From: G963675935 sp963803125 | GTDB lineage: Bacteria; Planctomycetota; Planctomycetia; Pirellulales; Thermoguttaceae | Assembly (NCBI GenBank): GCA_963803125.1 | Contig: CAWDLR010000002.1 | Coordinates: 310,001-374,000 of the forward strand | Length of the DNA: 64,000 nucleotides | Direction: 5' to 3' | In this document: one piece after another, positions 9,196 to 17,371 of the stretch | How positions within the stretch are numbered: the first letter of the stretch is position 1 | How the letters are laid out: each line of letters starts with the position of its first letter | Notes under the pieces: model-generated | What the model was told of the DNA's origin: nothing | The model's input: the letters and a program-made list of their open reading frames with translations, nothing else | Databases searched by the model: none | Program-made: the position numbers and the translations under genes

Positions 9196-11847
9196 TTGTC
9201 CCTCCCTGCCCAGCTCCTCCTGCCACCGCAGCAGCAGTTGCATCGCTTGCATGGGAGTGACGTTGTCGAGATCGAGGCGGCGAAGTTCGTCCAGCAGCGG
9301 ATGATCGGCCGCGCCGAACAGCGTGAGCTGGAGGTGCGTCCCTTTCGTCTGTTTCGGCGGGCGAGCGATCTTCGCCCGGCCGGAGGCGTCGAGATGCTCC
9401 TCTTCCAATTGGGCCAGGATGTCCTTGGACCGCTCGATCACCGCCCGCGGCACGCCCGCCAGCCGGGCGACGTGGATGCCGTAGCTCTTGTCGGCCGCCC
9501 CCTCGACGATCTTGTGCAGAAAGACCACGTCGTCCTGCCACTCGCGCACGGCGACGTTCAGGTTCTTCACGCCGGGCAGCGATTTCTCCAAATCTGTGAG
9601 CTCGTGGTAGTGCGTGGCGAAGAGCGTGCGGCAGCCGACGTGCTCGTGCAGATGCTCGACGACCGACCACGCCAGCGACATGCCGTCGTAGGTGCTGGTG
9701 CCGCGGCCGATCTCGTCGAGGATTACCAGGCTCCGCGGCGTGGCGGTGTTGAGGATCCGCGCCGTCTCGGTCATTTCGACCATAAAGGTGCTCTGCCCGC
9801 GGGTTAGTTCGTCGCTGGCGCCGACGCGGGCGAAGATGCGGTCGGCAATTCCGATGGTGGCTTCGCGGGCCGGCACGAAGCTGCCGATCTGCGCCAGAAG
9901 CGTCAACAGCGCCACCTGGCGGATATAGGTGCTCTTGCCCGCCATGTTCGGGCCGGTAATCAACAACACGAAACCGCTTGCGGTTTCGCAAGAATTGCTC
10001 TCTTCCTGGTTTGTTGCGAAGCCGCAAGCGGTTTTCAGGCCCGCCAGCGTGTCGTTAGGAACGAACTTCCCTTCCGGCTCGACAACGTCCAGCACCGGGT
10101 GCCGGCCGTCGATGATCCGCAGCACCGGCTCCTCGACAACCTGCGGCCGGCAGTAGTTCCGCTGCCGCGCCAACTCGGCCAGCGAGACCAATACGTCGAT
10201 CTCGGCCAGGGCCGCGGCCGTCGTTTGCATCCGCCGCCGATCGGCCGCCACAACGTTCCGCAGATCGAGAAACAGGCGATATTCCAGTTCCTTGGCCTTC
10301 TCGTCGGCCGTCAGCACCTTCTCTTCGTATTCCTTCAACTCCGGCGTGATGTAACGCTCGGCATTTTTGACAGTCTGCTTGCGGATGTAATCGGCCGGGA
10401 TTTTTTCGCGGTGGGTGTTGCTGATCTCGATGTAATAGCCAAAAACCTTGTTGAAGCCGACCTTCAGCGACGGGATGCCGGTCCGCTCGATCTCCTGGGT
10501 CTGGTAGCGGGCGATCCATTGCTTGCCGCCGTGGGCCAACTCGCGCAGGGCGTCCAGTTCGGCGCTGAAGCCCTCGCGGATGAAGCCCCCTTCGCCGCTG
10601 GCCAAAGGGCACTCGTCGGCCAATGCCGCGTCGAGCGTCGCCCGCAGGTCGGGGCAGAGATCGATCGTCCCTTCGAGCTTCGCCAGCAAGCCGCTTCGCC
10701 GGCCGGTCAATTTCGCCTTGATTGCCGGCAGCATTCGCAGCGTGCGGCCCAGGAAGCTCAAATCGCGGGGGTTGGTTCGTGCGGTGGCCACGCGGGCCAA
10801 GAGCCGCTCGACGTCGTAGATCCGCCGCAGCGATTCATGCAGGTCGCCGCACAACGGCTGGTTGCCGACCAACTCCTCGACCGCGTCGAGCCGGGCGTGG
10901 ATCGCCGGCAGCTCGGTAAGCGGATTGGCCACCCAATCGGCAAGCATTCGCGAGCCCATCGCCGTGACGGTGCGATCGAGCACCCAGAGCAACGAGCCCT
11001 CGCGGCGGCCGTCGCGAATCGTGCGGCTGATCTCCAGGCTGCGGCGGCTCGACTCGTCGATCTCCAGCGTCCCCAGGCTGCGGTATGGCAGCAGGCGGTC
11101 GATATGATCGAGCGAGCTTTTTTGCGTCTCGGTGAGATAATCGAGCACGGCGCCGGCGGCGCGGATCGCCTGGGCGTCGGCCGGCCCGTCGGCGAAACCG
11201 AAACCGTCGAGCCCAACGGTGCCAAAGTGCTTGGCCAACACCTGTCGCGCCGTCTGCTGCGAAAAGGCCCATGCGGGGCGGCGGGTGACCATCATGCGAT
11301 CGTTCAGGTGCGGCGGCAACGGCGGGCCGTCGTCGCTCAACAGGCACTCGGCCGGCGAGATTCGCGCCAACTGGTCGGGCAATTGCCGGGCGGGAAAGCC
11401 CGCAGCGACGAAGCGGCCGGTGGAGAGCTCGACCCACGCCATGCCCGCCGGATCGCCCCCCGCCACCGCGGCCAGGAAATTGCTCTCGCGCGGATCCAAC
11501 AGGGCGTCGTCGGTCACGGTGCCGGGGGTGACGATCCGCGTCACCTCGCGGCGCACCAGCCCCTTAGCCAATTTCGGATCTTCGACCTGATCGCAGACCG
11601 CCGCACGGATGCCGGCGGCGATCAGTTTGGCTAGGTAGCTCTGCAACTGGTGGTGCGGAAAGCCGGCCATCGGCACCGCGTTCTCGCCTTTCTCGCGGCT
11701 GGTCAGCGCGAGATTCAGCACGCGGGCGGCCGTCTTGGCGTCGTCGTGGAACATCTCGTAGAAGTCGCCCATGCGAAACAGCAAGAGCGCATCGGGACAG
11801 GCCCGTTTCGCCTCTTCATACTGCCTCATCATGGGAGTGGCGTTCAT
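9184..11847 (-). CDS. mutS: DNA mismatch repair protein MutS
   Basis: Full-length MutS (887 residues), the mismatch-recognition ATPase. Domain I carries the mismatch-contacting Phe-x-Glu in GDFYEMF near residue 30. Connector, lever and clamp domains follow (YYIEISNTHREKIP near 470). The ATPase has Walker A GPNMAGKST near residue 631, the signature around ELTRGQSTFMVEM, Walker B LVILDEIGRGTST and the THYHEL segment. About 20 residues just before the Walker A region (after NDTLAG) come from a palindromic insert, and the last residues plus the TGA stop lie in the intergenic repeat. The start ATG at 11847 gives the usual MMRQYEEAKR beginning. No mutL is nearby. It is divergent from the cupin gene over 95 bases. 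Confidence 0.96.
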   Translation of the reverse strand: MNATPMMRQYEEAKRACPDALLLFRMGDFYEMFHDDAKTAARVLNLALTSREKGENAVPMAGFPHHQLQSYLAKLIAAGIRAAVCDQVEDPKLAKGLVRREVTRIVTPGTVTDDALLDPRESNFLAAVAGGDPAGMAWVELSTGRFVAAGFPARQLPDQLARISPAECLLSDDGPPLPPHLNDRMMVTRRPAWAFSQQTARQVLAKHFGTVGLDGFGFADGPADAQAIRAAGAVLDYLTETQKSSLDHIDRLLPYRSLGTLEIDESSRRSLEISRTIRDGRREGSLLWVLDRTVTAMGSRMLADWVANPLTELPAIHARLDAVEELVGNQPLCGDLHESLRRIYDVERLLARVATARTNPRDLSFLGRTLRMLPAIKAKLTGRRSGLLAKLEGTIDLCPDLRATLDAALADECPLASGEGGFIREGFSAELDALRELAHGGKQWIARYQTQEIERTGIPSLKVGFNKVFGYYIEISNTHREKIPADYIRKQTVKNAERYITPELKEYEEKVLTADEKAKELEYRLFLDLRNVVAADRRRMQTTAAALAEIDVLVSLAELARQRNYCRPQVVEEPVLRIIDGRHPVLDVVEPEGKFVPNDTLAGLKTACGFATNQEESNSCETASGFVLLITGPNMAGKSTYIRQVALLTLLAQIGSFVPAREATIGIADRIFARVGASDELTRGQSTFMVEMTETARILNTATPRSLVILDEIGRGTSTYDGMSLAWSVVEHLHEHVGCRTLFATHYHELTDLEKSLPGVKNLNVAVREWQDDVVFLHKIVEGAADKSYGIHVARLAGVPRAVIERSKDILAQLEEEHLDASGRAKIARPPKQTKGTHLQLTLFGAADHPLLDELRRLDLDNVTPMQAMQLLLRWQEELGREGQNAK
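9971..10034. repeat. Palindromic element inserted in frame in mutS
   Basis: Two 21-bp arms (9971-9991 and 10014-10034) are reverse complements with one mismatch; each starts or ends with AAACCGCTTGCGG-type sequence. The element is 64 bp, yet no frame shift results because the surrounding junction bases make up the triplet count. It codes for residues lying between the conserved NDTLAG segment and the beta-strand leading into the Walker A loop. Confidence 0.75.
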
Positions 11848-11942
11848 TCGATCTTCTCGCGCCGAGCGGTTGTGGGCGTTGCGTCGCCGAGTTTTCCCTG
11901 TAGAATACCGCAGAGAACCAAGGTGAGAAAGGAGGGCGCCCG

Positions 11943-12314
11943 ATGATCCACGAGAAACAACCGCTGGTCCGCCAGCGCGACGAGACGCCCGTGGCCGATT
12001 GGCCGTTCGGGCGGATGCAACGCATCGTCAACGGCGGCGAGGGCGGCGTGGCCAACGTGAGCGTGGCTACGACCGGCAGCCTGCCGCCATTTTATCATAC
12101 GGGCTACGATGAGATCTACTACATCGTTTCCGGCGAGGGCACGGTGCGGCTCAATGGAGAGCCTCACCGCCTGCGGCCCGGCAGCGTGGTCGTGATTCCC
12201 ACCGGCGTGTCGCATGCGCTGGAAGTCGATCCGGGTCAAGAGCTGGAGATCGTCGTCTTCGGCACGCCGCCGATGGCGTTCGACGATGAGCGGGCGAAGG
12301 CGCGGAGGGCGTGA
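11943..12314 (+). CDS. Cupin-domain protein
   Basis: Single-domain cupin of 123 residues. Motif 1 is seen around HTGYDEIYYIVSGEGTVRLNGE and motif 2 around PGSVVVIPTGVSHAL, giving His/Glu ligands for a metal. A strong AGGAGGG lies just before the ATG at 11943. It is transcribed away from mutS and meets the FliG-like gene tail to tail three bases later. The family covers isomerases, dioxygenases and small-molecule binders, so no specific reaction is assigned. Confidence 0.85.
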   Translation: MIHEKQPLVRQRDETPVADWPFGRMQRIVNGGEGGVANVSVATTGSLPPFYHTGYDEIYYIVSGEGTVRLNGEPHRLRPGSVVVIPTGVSHALEVDPGQELEIVVFGTPPMAFDDERAKARRA

Positions 12315-12317
12315 CGA

Positions 12318-12980
12318 CTAGCACGGCGCGGCGATTGCGTCTCCTTCGGCGCAGGCGGCCACGTCGGCGCCGAACATTGCGCGGCGAATTTTCTGGAGCA
12401 AGGCGGGATCGGCCTGGGCGATGCCTTCCAGCAGTTTTCGCTCGGCGGCCGGGCGCATGGCCCCGAACATTTTCGCCACTCGGCTTAGCCCCTTGGCGAT
12501 CGGCGCCCGTGCCGGTCCGTTCAGGCGGTGTCGAACGGCGGCGGCGACCTCCGCGACGATCTCCCGGCTCGGCGGCTCGGCGGCTGCAATGCGGCTGATT
12601 ACCGACGCCTGCTGCCGCGGCGGCAAGGCGGCGAGCACTTCGGCCGCCTGCCGGGGCGGCAGGCCGGAGAGCACAAGCGCGATTGTCTGCGGGTGCTCGT
12701 CGCCGATCAACGCCAAGAGTTGTTGGGCGTCGAGGCTGTGGAGAAACGCAAACGGCGACGCCTCGACCGAGCGGCGGTCGTCAGCTCGAAAGCCGCCGGC
12801 CGCGGCAAACTCGCGGATCACCGCGTCCTCCTCCTCGTGGCCGATGTGACCGATTGCGGCCATTTCGCCGGCGATTGCGGCGGCTTCTTGGGGTGATAGC
12901 TTTGCCAGCAGAGCGGCGGCCTGCGGCTGCGGCAGCGTCTTCAAGAAAACAGCGGCTTTGCGACGAGCGGCGTTCGCCAT
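12318..12980 (-). CDS. FliG-like protein lacking the C-terminal domain
   Basis: 220 residues related to the flagellar motor switch protein FliG. The N-terminal portion RRKAAVFLKTLP...LAKLSPQEAAAIAGEMA matches FliG-N, and IGDEHPQTIALVLSGLPP is the hallmark EHPQ motif of FliG-M. The sequence ends shortly after KIRRAMFGADV, precisely where the torque-generating FliG-C domain would begin; normal FliG is about 330-340 residues. No second frame downstream restores it, because the cupin gene occupies that space. No flagellar genes are nearby. It could be a stand-alone scaffold, a regulator, or a degraded fliG paralogue. The similarity is clear; the role is not. Confidence 0.75.
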   Translation of the reverse strand: MANAARRKAAVFLKTLPQPQAAALLAKLSPQEAAAIAGEMAAIGHIGHEEEDAVIREFAAAGGFRADDRRSVEASPFAFLHSLDAQQLLALIGDEHPQTIALVLSGLPPRQAAEVLAALPPRQQASVISRIAAAEPPSREIVAEVAAAVRHRLNGPARAPIAKGLSRVAKMFGAMRPAAERKLLEGIAQADPALLQKIRRAMFGADVAACAEGDAIAAPC

Positions 12981-13163
12981 GACCTCAGGCGTCCTTGCGC
13001 GAGGACAGTTGAACGGCGTTATCGGCGTTGTCCCGCCGGAACTTCAATGATTCTGCGAGAAGTGCCGATCTTGCAGGTCGGGCGGCGCGGGGGATACAAT
13101 CGAGGTCGCGGCCTGCACCTGTGAAACCCGGCGGCCGCGGCCCATTTTGGGGAGGCACTTGCC

Positions 13164-14723
13164 ATGAAACGTCTTTTCCACCGGTTCCTCCTTGCGGCGG
13201 CGTTGCTGGCGGTCGCCGGCTGCGGCGCCGCGCCCGCCGAGAGCGAGCCGTCCCACCCTGCGTCCGCCGCGGCGGCCAAGAAGTTTGAGAAGGTCCGCGA
13301 GCCGGCCGTCGCGGGCGCCTTCTATCCCAGCGATGAGCGCGTCCTGAAGCGCGACATCGAGCGGCTGCTGGCCAAGGCAACGCCACGGCCGCTGAAGAAC
13401 CTCCGCGCGCTGGTGTGTCCGCACGCGGGCTACGAATACTCCGCCCCGATCGCGGCCTACAGCTACAAATTGCTGCGGGGCGAGCATTTTTCGACCGTGA
13501 TTCTGCTCGGTCCCAGCCACCACGCGCTCTTCAGCGGCGCCTTCGTTTCGGCGGTCGATGCGTTTCGCACGCCGCTGGGGCTGATCCCGATTTCGCCGAA
13601 GGCCGCGGCGATGGCGAAGATCAAGCCCTTTACATCTCAGCCGGATTCGGTCAACTATGGGTCGGGGGGACCGCCGACCGGTCGGGACGTGCCCGATACG
13701 TGGGAACATTCGTTGGAAGTCCAGTTGCCGATGCTGCAATGCACGCTGCACGACTTCAGCATCGTGCCGGTGATTTTCGGCGAGGTCGATCCGAAGCGGG
13801 TGGCGAAGAAGCTCCTGCCGTTTCTCGACGATGACACGCTGCTCGTGGCCAGCAGCGATTTGAGCCACTACCATCCCTACGATGAGGCGAAGGCCCAGGA
13901 CACGCACACCGTCAAGGCGATTTGCGATTTGCGGGACGACTTGATCGACGACGAAGACGCCTGCGGCCACGCCGGGATAGTGACGCTGATCGAGATTGCG
14001 AAGCAGAAGGGTTGGAAGGCCCATCTGTTGGATTATCGCAACAGCGGCGACACGACCGGCGACAAGTCCAGGGTCGTCGGTTACGCGGCCATCGCCTTCA
14101 CCAGCCGCGAAGCCAGAAAGCCGACGCCAGTTAGTGCCGCTGTGCAATTCACGCCGGAAGAGCGGCAGATGCTTTTGCGGCTGGCGCGAAAGAGCGTCAT
14201 GGCCGCGGCGACCGGCGGCGAAGCCCCGAGCGACGACCGGGCGGCGCCGGCGAAGTTCCATGAGCGCCGGGCGTGCTTCGTTACGCTCACCCGCAACGGT
14301 GTGCTGCGCGGCTGCATCGGCAGTCTCCGGCCGGAGGAATCGCTCTACCAGGCGGTGATTTCCCGGGCGAAAGCCGCGGCGATCGAAGACCCGCGATTCG
14401 ATCCGGTGCGGCCGGACGAAGTGGACAAGATCGCCATCGAAATCAGCGTGCTCACGCTGCCGGAACCGTTGGCGTTCAGTTCGCCGCGAGACTTGTTGGA
14501 GAAGTTGCGGCCGGGAATCGACGGTGTCGTGTTGAGCATCAACGGCAGCACGGCCACCTACCTGCCGCAGGTGTGGGAGCAACTGCCGGACAAACGCAGG
14601 TTTCTTCGCGAACTGTCGCAGAAGGCCGGCCTGCCGCCCGACGCCTGGATGTCGCCCGACGCGACGGTAAGGACCTATCAAGTCGAGGCGTTTCACGAAG
14701 ATCGCGATTCACCGAAGAGATAG
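13164..14723 (+). CDS. MEMO1-AMMECR1 fusion lipoprotein (AmmeMemoRadiSam B+A)
   Basis: 519 residues with a lipoprotein signal (LLAVAGC lipobox, Cys near residue 19). Residues about 45-320 are a MEMO1-like domain: AVAGAFYPSD, CPHAGYEYSAP, LLGPSHHA, WEHSLEVQLPML and SSDLSHYHPYDEA, which carry the His/Asp metal ligands of the extradiol-dioxygenase-like fold. Residues about 335-510 are AMMECR1, identified by LRGCIGSLRPEESLYQAV. In many genomes the two exist as separate AmmeMemoRadiSam B and A proteins with a radical SAM partner; none is adjacent here. The lipid anchor implies that the pair acts on the periplasmic face or in a membrane-bound compartment, which is unusual. Biochemical role unknown. 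Confidence 0.9.
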   Translation: MKRLFHRFLLAAALLAVAGCGAAPAESEPSHPASAAAAKKFEKVREPAVAGAFYPSDERVLKRDIERLLAKATPRPLKNLRALVCPHAGYEYSAPIAAYSYKLLRGEHFSTVILLGPSHHALFSGAFVSAVDAFRTPLGLIPISPKAAAMAKIKPFTSQPDSVNYGSGGPPTGRDVPDTWEHSLEVQLPMLQCTLHDFSIVPVIFGEVDPKRVAKKLLPFLDDDTLLVASSDLSHYHPYDEAKAQDTHTVKAICDLRDDLIDDEDACGHAGIVTLIEIAKQKGWKAHLLDYRNSGDTTGDKSRVVGYAAIAFTSREARKPTPVSAAVQFTPEERQMLLRLARKSVMAAATGGEAPSDDRAAPAKFHERRACFVTLTRNGVLRGCIGSLRPEESLYQAVISRAKAAAIEDPRFDPVRPDEVDKIAIEISVLTLPEPLAFSSPRDLLEKLRPGIDGVVLSINGSTATYLPQVWEQLPDKRRFLRELSQKAGLPPDAWMSPDATVRTYQVEAFHEDRDSPKR

Positions 14724-14752
14724 CCGGGAACGCAAAGGCGACTCTTGACCCT

Positions 14753-14857
14753 CGTTCCCACGCTCCGCGTGGGAACGACTCGGATGTGGCATCCTGCGTG
14801 GGTCGATTCGATGTGCAGCGCCGGAAGCAGCGGGTACCCACGCGGAGCGTGGGTACC
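14753..14857. repeat. Two palindromes of the CCCACGC-GCGTGGG family
   Basis: Two hairpins with 11-bp perfect arms and 3-base loops: 14753-14763/14767-14777 and 14833-14843/14847-14857. Arms differ as GTTCCCACGC versus GTACCCACGC, with loops TCC and GGA. The same family appears at 9125-9155. They fill the gap between two same-strand genes and may also act as transcription terminators or mRNA stabilisers. Confidence 0.75.
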
Positions 14858-14884
14858 AGAAAGAAGGGATGTTCATAACGTTGC

Positions 14885-17092
14885 ATGGCCACGACAAGTC
14901 CCGATACTCCGCCGCCGTCCCCGCGTTTCGCGGCCCGCAAATCCGCTTTCTCGTTTGCCGTCTGCTGCCTCGGCCTGTCGGCGTTTCTGACGCAATTGAC
15001 GCTGATGCGGGAATTTGTAGGCGTCTTTTCGGGAAACGAGTTGGTCTTCGGCGTTGTCCTGGGCAACTGGATGCTGTTGACCGGCATCGGTTCGACGCTG
15101 GGCAAAACGGCGTCGCGGCTGCGCCGGCCGATCGCGGTTTTCCTGACCGCCCAACTGTCGATCGCCCTGTTGCCGATCGCCGACGTCTTTCTGCTCCGCT
15201 GGCTGCGGAACGTGGTCTTCCTGGCCGGCGCGGACGTCGGAATGACCGAGACCGTGGCGAGCTGCTTCGCGCTGCTGGCGCCGTATTGCCTGGTGACGGG
15301 CTATGCCTTGACCGTAGCCTGTCAGATCGCCGCCACCTCGTTTCCCAAGCCGGAATCGCGCAGTTCCGACGCCGCGGAAATCGGCAGGGTCTATTTGCTC
15401 GATAACCTGGGGAACGTGCTGGGCGGAATCGCTTTCTTGGTGGTCTTCGCTGGTCTGCTCGGTCATTTCGGCATGCTTTACGTCGCCGGCGGCCTGAATC
15501 TGTTGGCGGCCGCGATCTTGTCACTGACCATGGGACGACGACGTTTCGCCGCCGCGGCGATCGCCGGCCTGGCGGCGACCGTCGGTGTTGCGGCCTCGCT
15601 CGATCTCGACGGAATCTCGCGGCGGCTGGAATATGCCGGACAGAACGTCGTCTTCCAGGGCGAATCCCCCTACGGCAGCCTGGTGACGACGGAAGCGGCC
15701 GGCCAACTGAACTTCATCGGCAACGGCGTGCCATTGTTCTCCACGCGCAACACGGAACAGATCGAGGAGAGCGTGCATTTCGCGATGGCGCAGCGGCCGG
15801 CCGCCAGGCGAGTGCTGCTGATCTCCGGCGGCGTTTCGGGCACGGCGAGGGAGATCCTGAAGTATCCGGTCGAAGCGGTGGATTACGTCGAGCTCGATCC
15901 GTTGGTTCTCGCCGCGGCCCGGCGATATTTGCCCGAGGCGTTGGCCGACCCGCGGATTCACGTGATCAACTCGGACGGCCGGCTCTACGTGCGTCGCAGC
16001 GAGCGCCGCTACGACGTGGCGATCGTCAACGTGCCCGACCCCTCGACCTCGCAACTGAACCGCTTCTACACCCGCGAGTTCTTCGCCGAGGTCCGCCGCG
16101 TTCTCGCGCCGGAGGGCGTGCTCTCGTTTTCGCTGGGCGGCTACGAGAATTACATGAGTCCGGAGCTTGCCCGGCTGATTGGCATTGCCGCCCACACGTT
16201 GCAGGCGGAGTTCCCGAACGTGCTGATTCTGCCCGGCAGCCGCGTTTTCTTTCTCGCCTCCGACGGCGCACTGACGGCCGACGTGGCCGGACGCATCGAG
16301 CGGGCGGGCGTCAAGACGCTGCTGGTCAATCGCAGCTACCTGAAGGGAATGCTCACCGCCGATCGCATGGCCGACATGCGGCGGGCCGTCGCCGGGGAAT
16401 CGTCGTTGAACCGCGATTTCAGCCCGATCCTCTATTACTGCCATCTTCGCTACTGGATGCGGCAATTCGAGGTGCGGTGCGGACTGTTCGAGGCGGGGTT
16501 GGTGGTTCTTCTGCTTGCGTATCTCGTGCGATTGCGGCCGGTTCCGCTGGCGGTGTTCTGCGGCGGATTTGCCGCCTCGGCGCTGGAAGTGGTGCTGTTG
16601 CTGGCCTTCCAGGTCCTGTTCGGATCGCTCTATTATCAAGTGGGCCTGATCGTCACGATGTTCATGGTCGGACTGGTGATTGGCGCGATGCTGGTCGGCC
16701 GCGGGCGGACTGGCTGGCAGCGGCGTCATCTGGCTTTCTTGGCGGCGGCGATTGCGGCCTTTGCCGCCCTGCTGCCGCTGGCGCTGCTGGGACTTAAGGG
16801 CGTCGAGCGGCTCGGCTGGCTGGAAGCCGGACGGCTCGCGATTCCGCTGCTGACGCTGACGTTGGCGGTCTTGGTGGGCATGCAGTTCCCGCTGGCGGCG
16901 AAGCTCGATTTTTGCGGGCCCGCCGCCACCTCCGGCCGGCTCTACACGGCCGACTACGTCGGCGCGGCCCTGGGCGCGCTGCTGGTCAGCACGTTGTTGA
17001 TCCCGTTGCTGGGGGTTTTTGTCGTCTGCTTCGCCACCGCCGGCTTGAATCTGCTTGCCGCGGGAGTCCTGTTGATCGGCGGCAGGCGCTGA
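14885..17092 (+). CDS. Membrane protein with central spermidine-synthase-like domain
   Basis: 735 residues. About six N-terminal membrane segments (from FAVCCLGLSAFLTQ to LAAAILSL) precede a Rossmann-type domain of the spermidine synthase superfamily near 300-470: VLLISGGVSG, VDYVELDPLVL, INSDGRLYVRR and YDVAIVNVPDPST. Further helices complete the C-terminus (about 545-735). The canonical GGGxG glycine loop is altered to GGVSG, so decarboxylated SAM binding may differ. Fused permease/spermidine-synthase proteins are frequent in planctomycetes and their substrates are mostly unproven. ATG 14885 is chosen; no strong ribosome site is visible. Confidence 0.8.
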   Translation: MATTSPDTPPPSPRFAARKSAFSFAVCCLGLSAFLTQLTLMREFVGVFSGNELVFGVVLGNWMLLTGIGSTLGKTASRLRRPIAVFLTAQLSIALLPIADVFLLRWLRNVVFLAGADVGMTETVASCFALLAPYCLVTGYALTVACQIAATSFPKPESRSSDAAEIGRVYLLDNLGNVLGGIAFLVVFAGLLGHFGMLYVAGGLNLLAAAILSLTMGRRRFAAAAIAGLAATVGVAASLDLDGISRRLEYAGQNVVFQGESPYGSLVTTEAAGQLNFIGNGVPLFSTRNTEQIEESVHFAMAQRPAARRVLLISGGVSGTAREILKYPVEAVDYVELDPLVLAAARRYLPEALADPRIHVINSDGRLYVRRSERRYDVAIVNVPDPSTSQLNRFYTREFFAEVRRVLAPEGVLSFSLGGYENYMSPELARLIGIAAHTLQAEFPNVLILPGSRVFFLASDGALTADVAGRIERAGVKTLLVNRSYLKGMLTADRMADMRRAVAGESSLNRDFSPILYYCHLRYWMRQFEVRCGLFEAGLVVLLLAYLVRLRPVPLAVFCGGFAASALEVVLLLAFQVLFGSLYYQVGLIVTMFMVGLVIGAMLVGRGRTGWQRRHLAFLAAAIAAFAALLPLALLGLKGVERLGWLEAGRLAIPLLTLTLAVLVGMQFPLAAKLDFCGPAATSGRLYTADYVGAALGALLVSTLLIPLLGVFVVCFATAGLNLLAAGVLLIGGRR

Positions 17093-17218
17093 TCGGGCGT
17101 TGTTACAAACGAGTTACCGACGCCGCCATCTTCTGCTCCCCTATCTTGGTTAGAATAGTCACGGTGCCCACCGGGAGGCAAGCGCGGCGTTCTGTGAGCG
17201 GTGTGCGCGCTTCCCTTC

Positions 17219-17282
17219 GGGGCGCGGCTAAACGGGGGCGCGGCTAAACGGGGGCGCGGGTAAGCGGGGGCGCGGGTAAGCG
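17219..17282. repeat. Four tandem 16-bp repeats
   Basis: Four head-to-tail units of GGGGCGCGG(C/G)TAA(A/G)CG at 17219-17234, 17235-17250, 17251-17266 and 17267-17282. The first unit continues from a CGCGCTTCCCTTCGG half-hairpin that also occurs near 18.55 and 22.47 kb. The remainder of 17093-17371 holds no gene. Confidence 0.8.
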
Positions 17283-17371
17283 GGAGGGCGGGGAGATGGA
17301 ACTTCTGCCGACCCGAGAACGTCGAAAGAAACGTGTTGTCCAATGTCCTGGTTGTATGGGAGAGAGAAGCC

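Noticed and set aside
10099..11634. 511-codon plus-strand open frame opposite mutS
   Set aside because: Shadow of a highly conserved gene on the other strand, with no recognisable domain.
13044..14696. 550-codon minus-strand open frame opposite the MEMO1-AMMECR1 gene
   Set aside because: Arg/Ala-rich mirror frame; the plus strand encodes two well-known domains.
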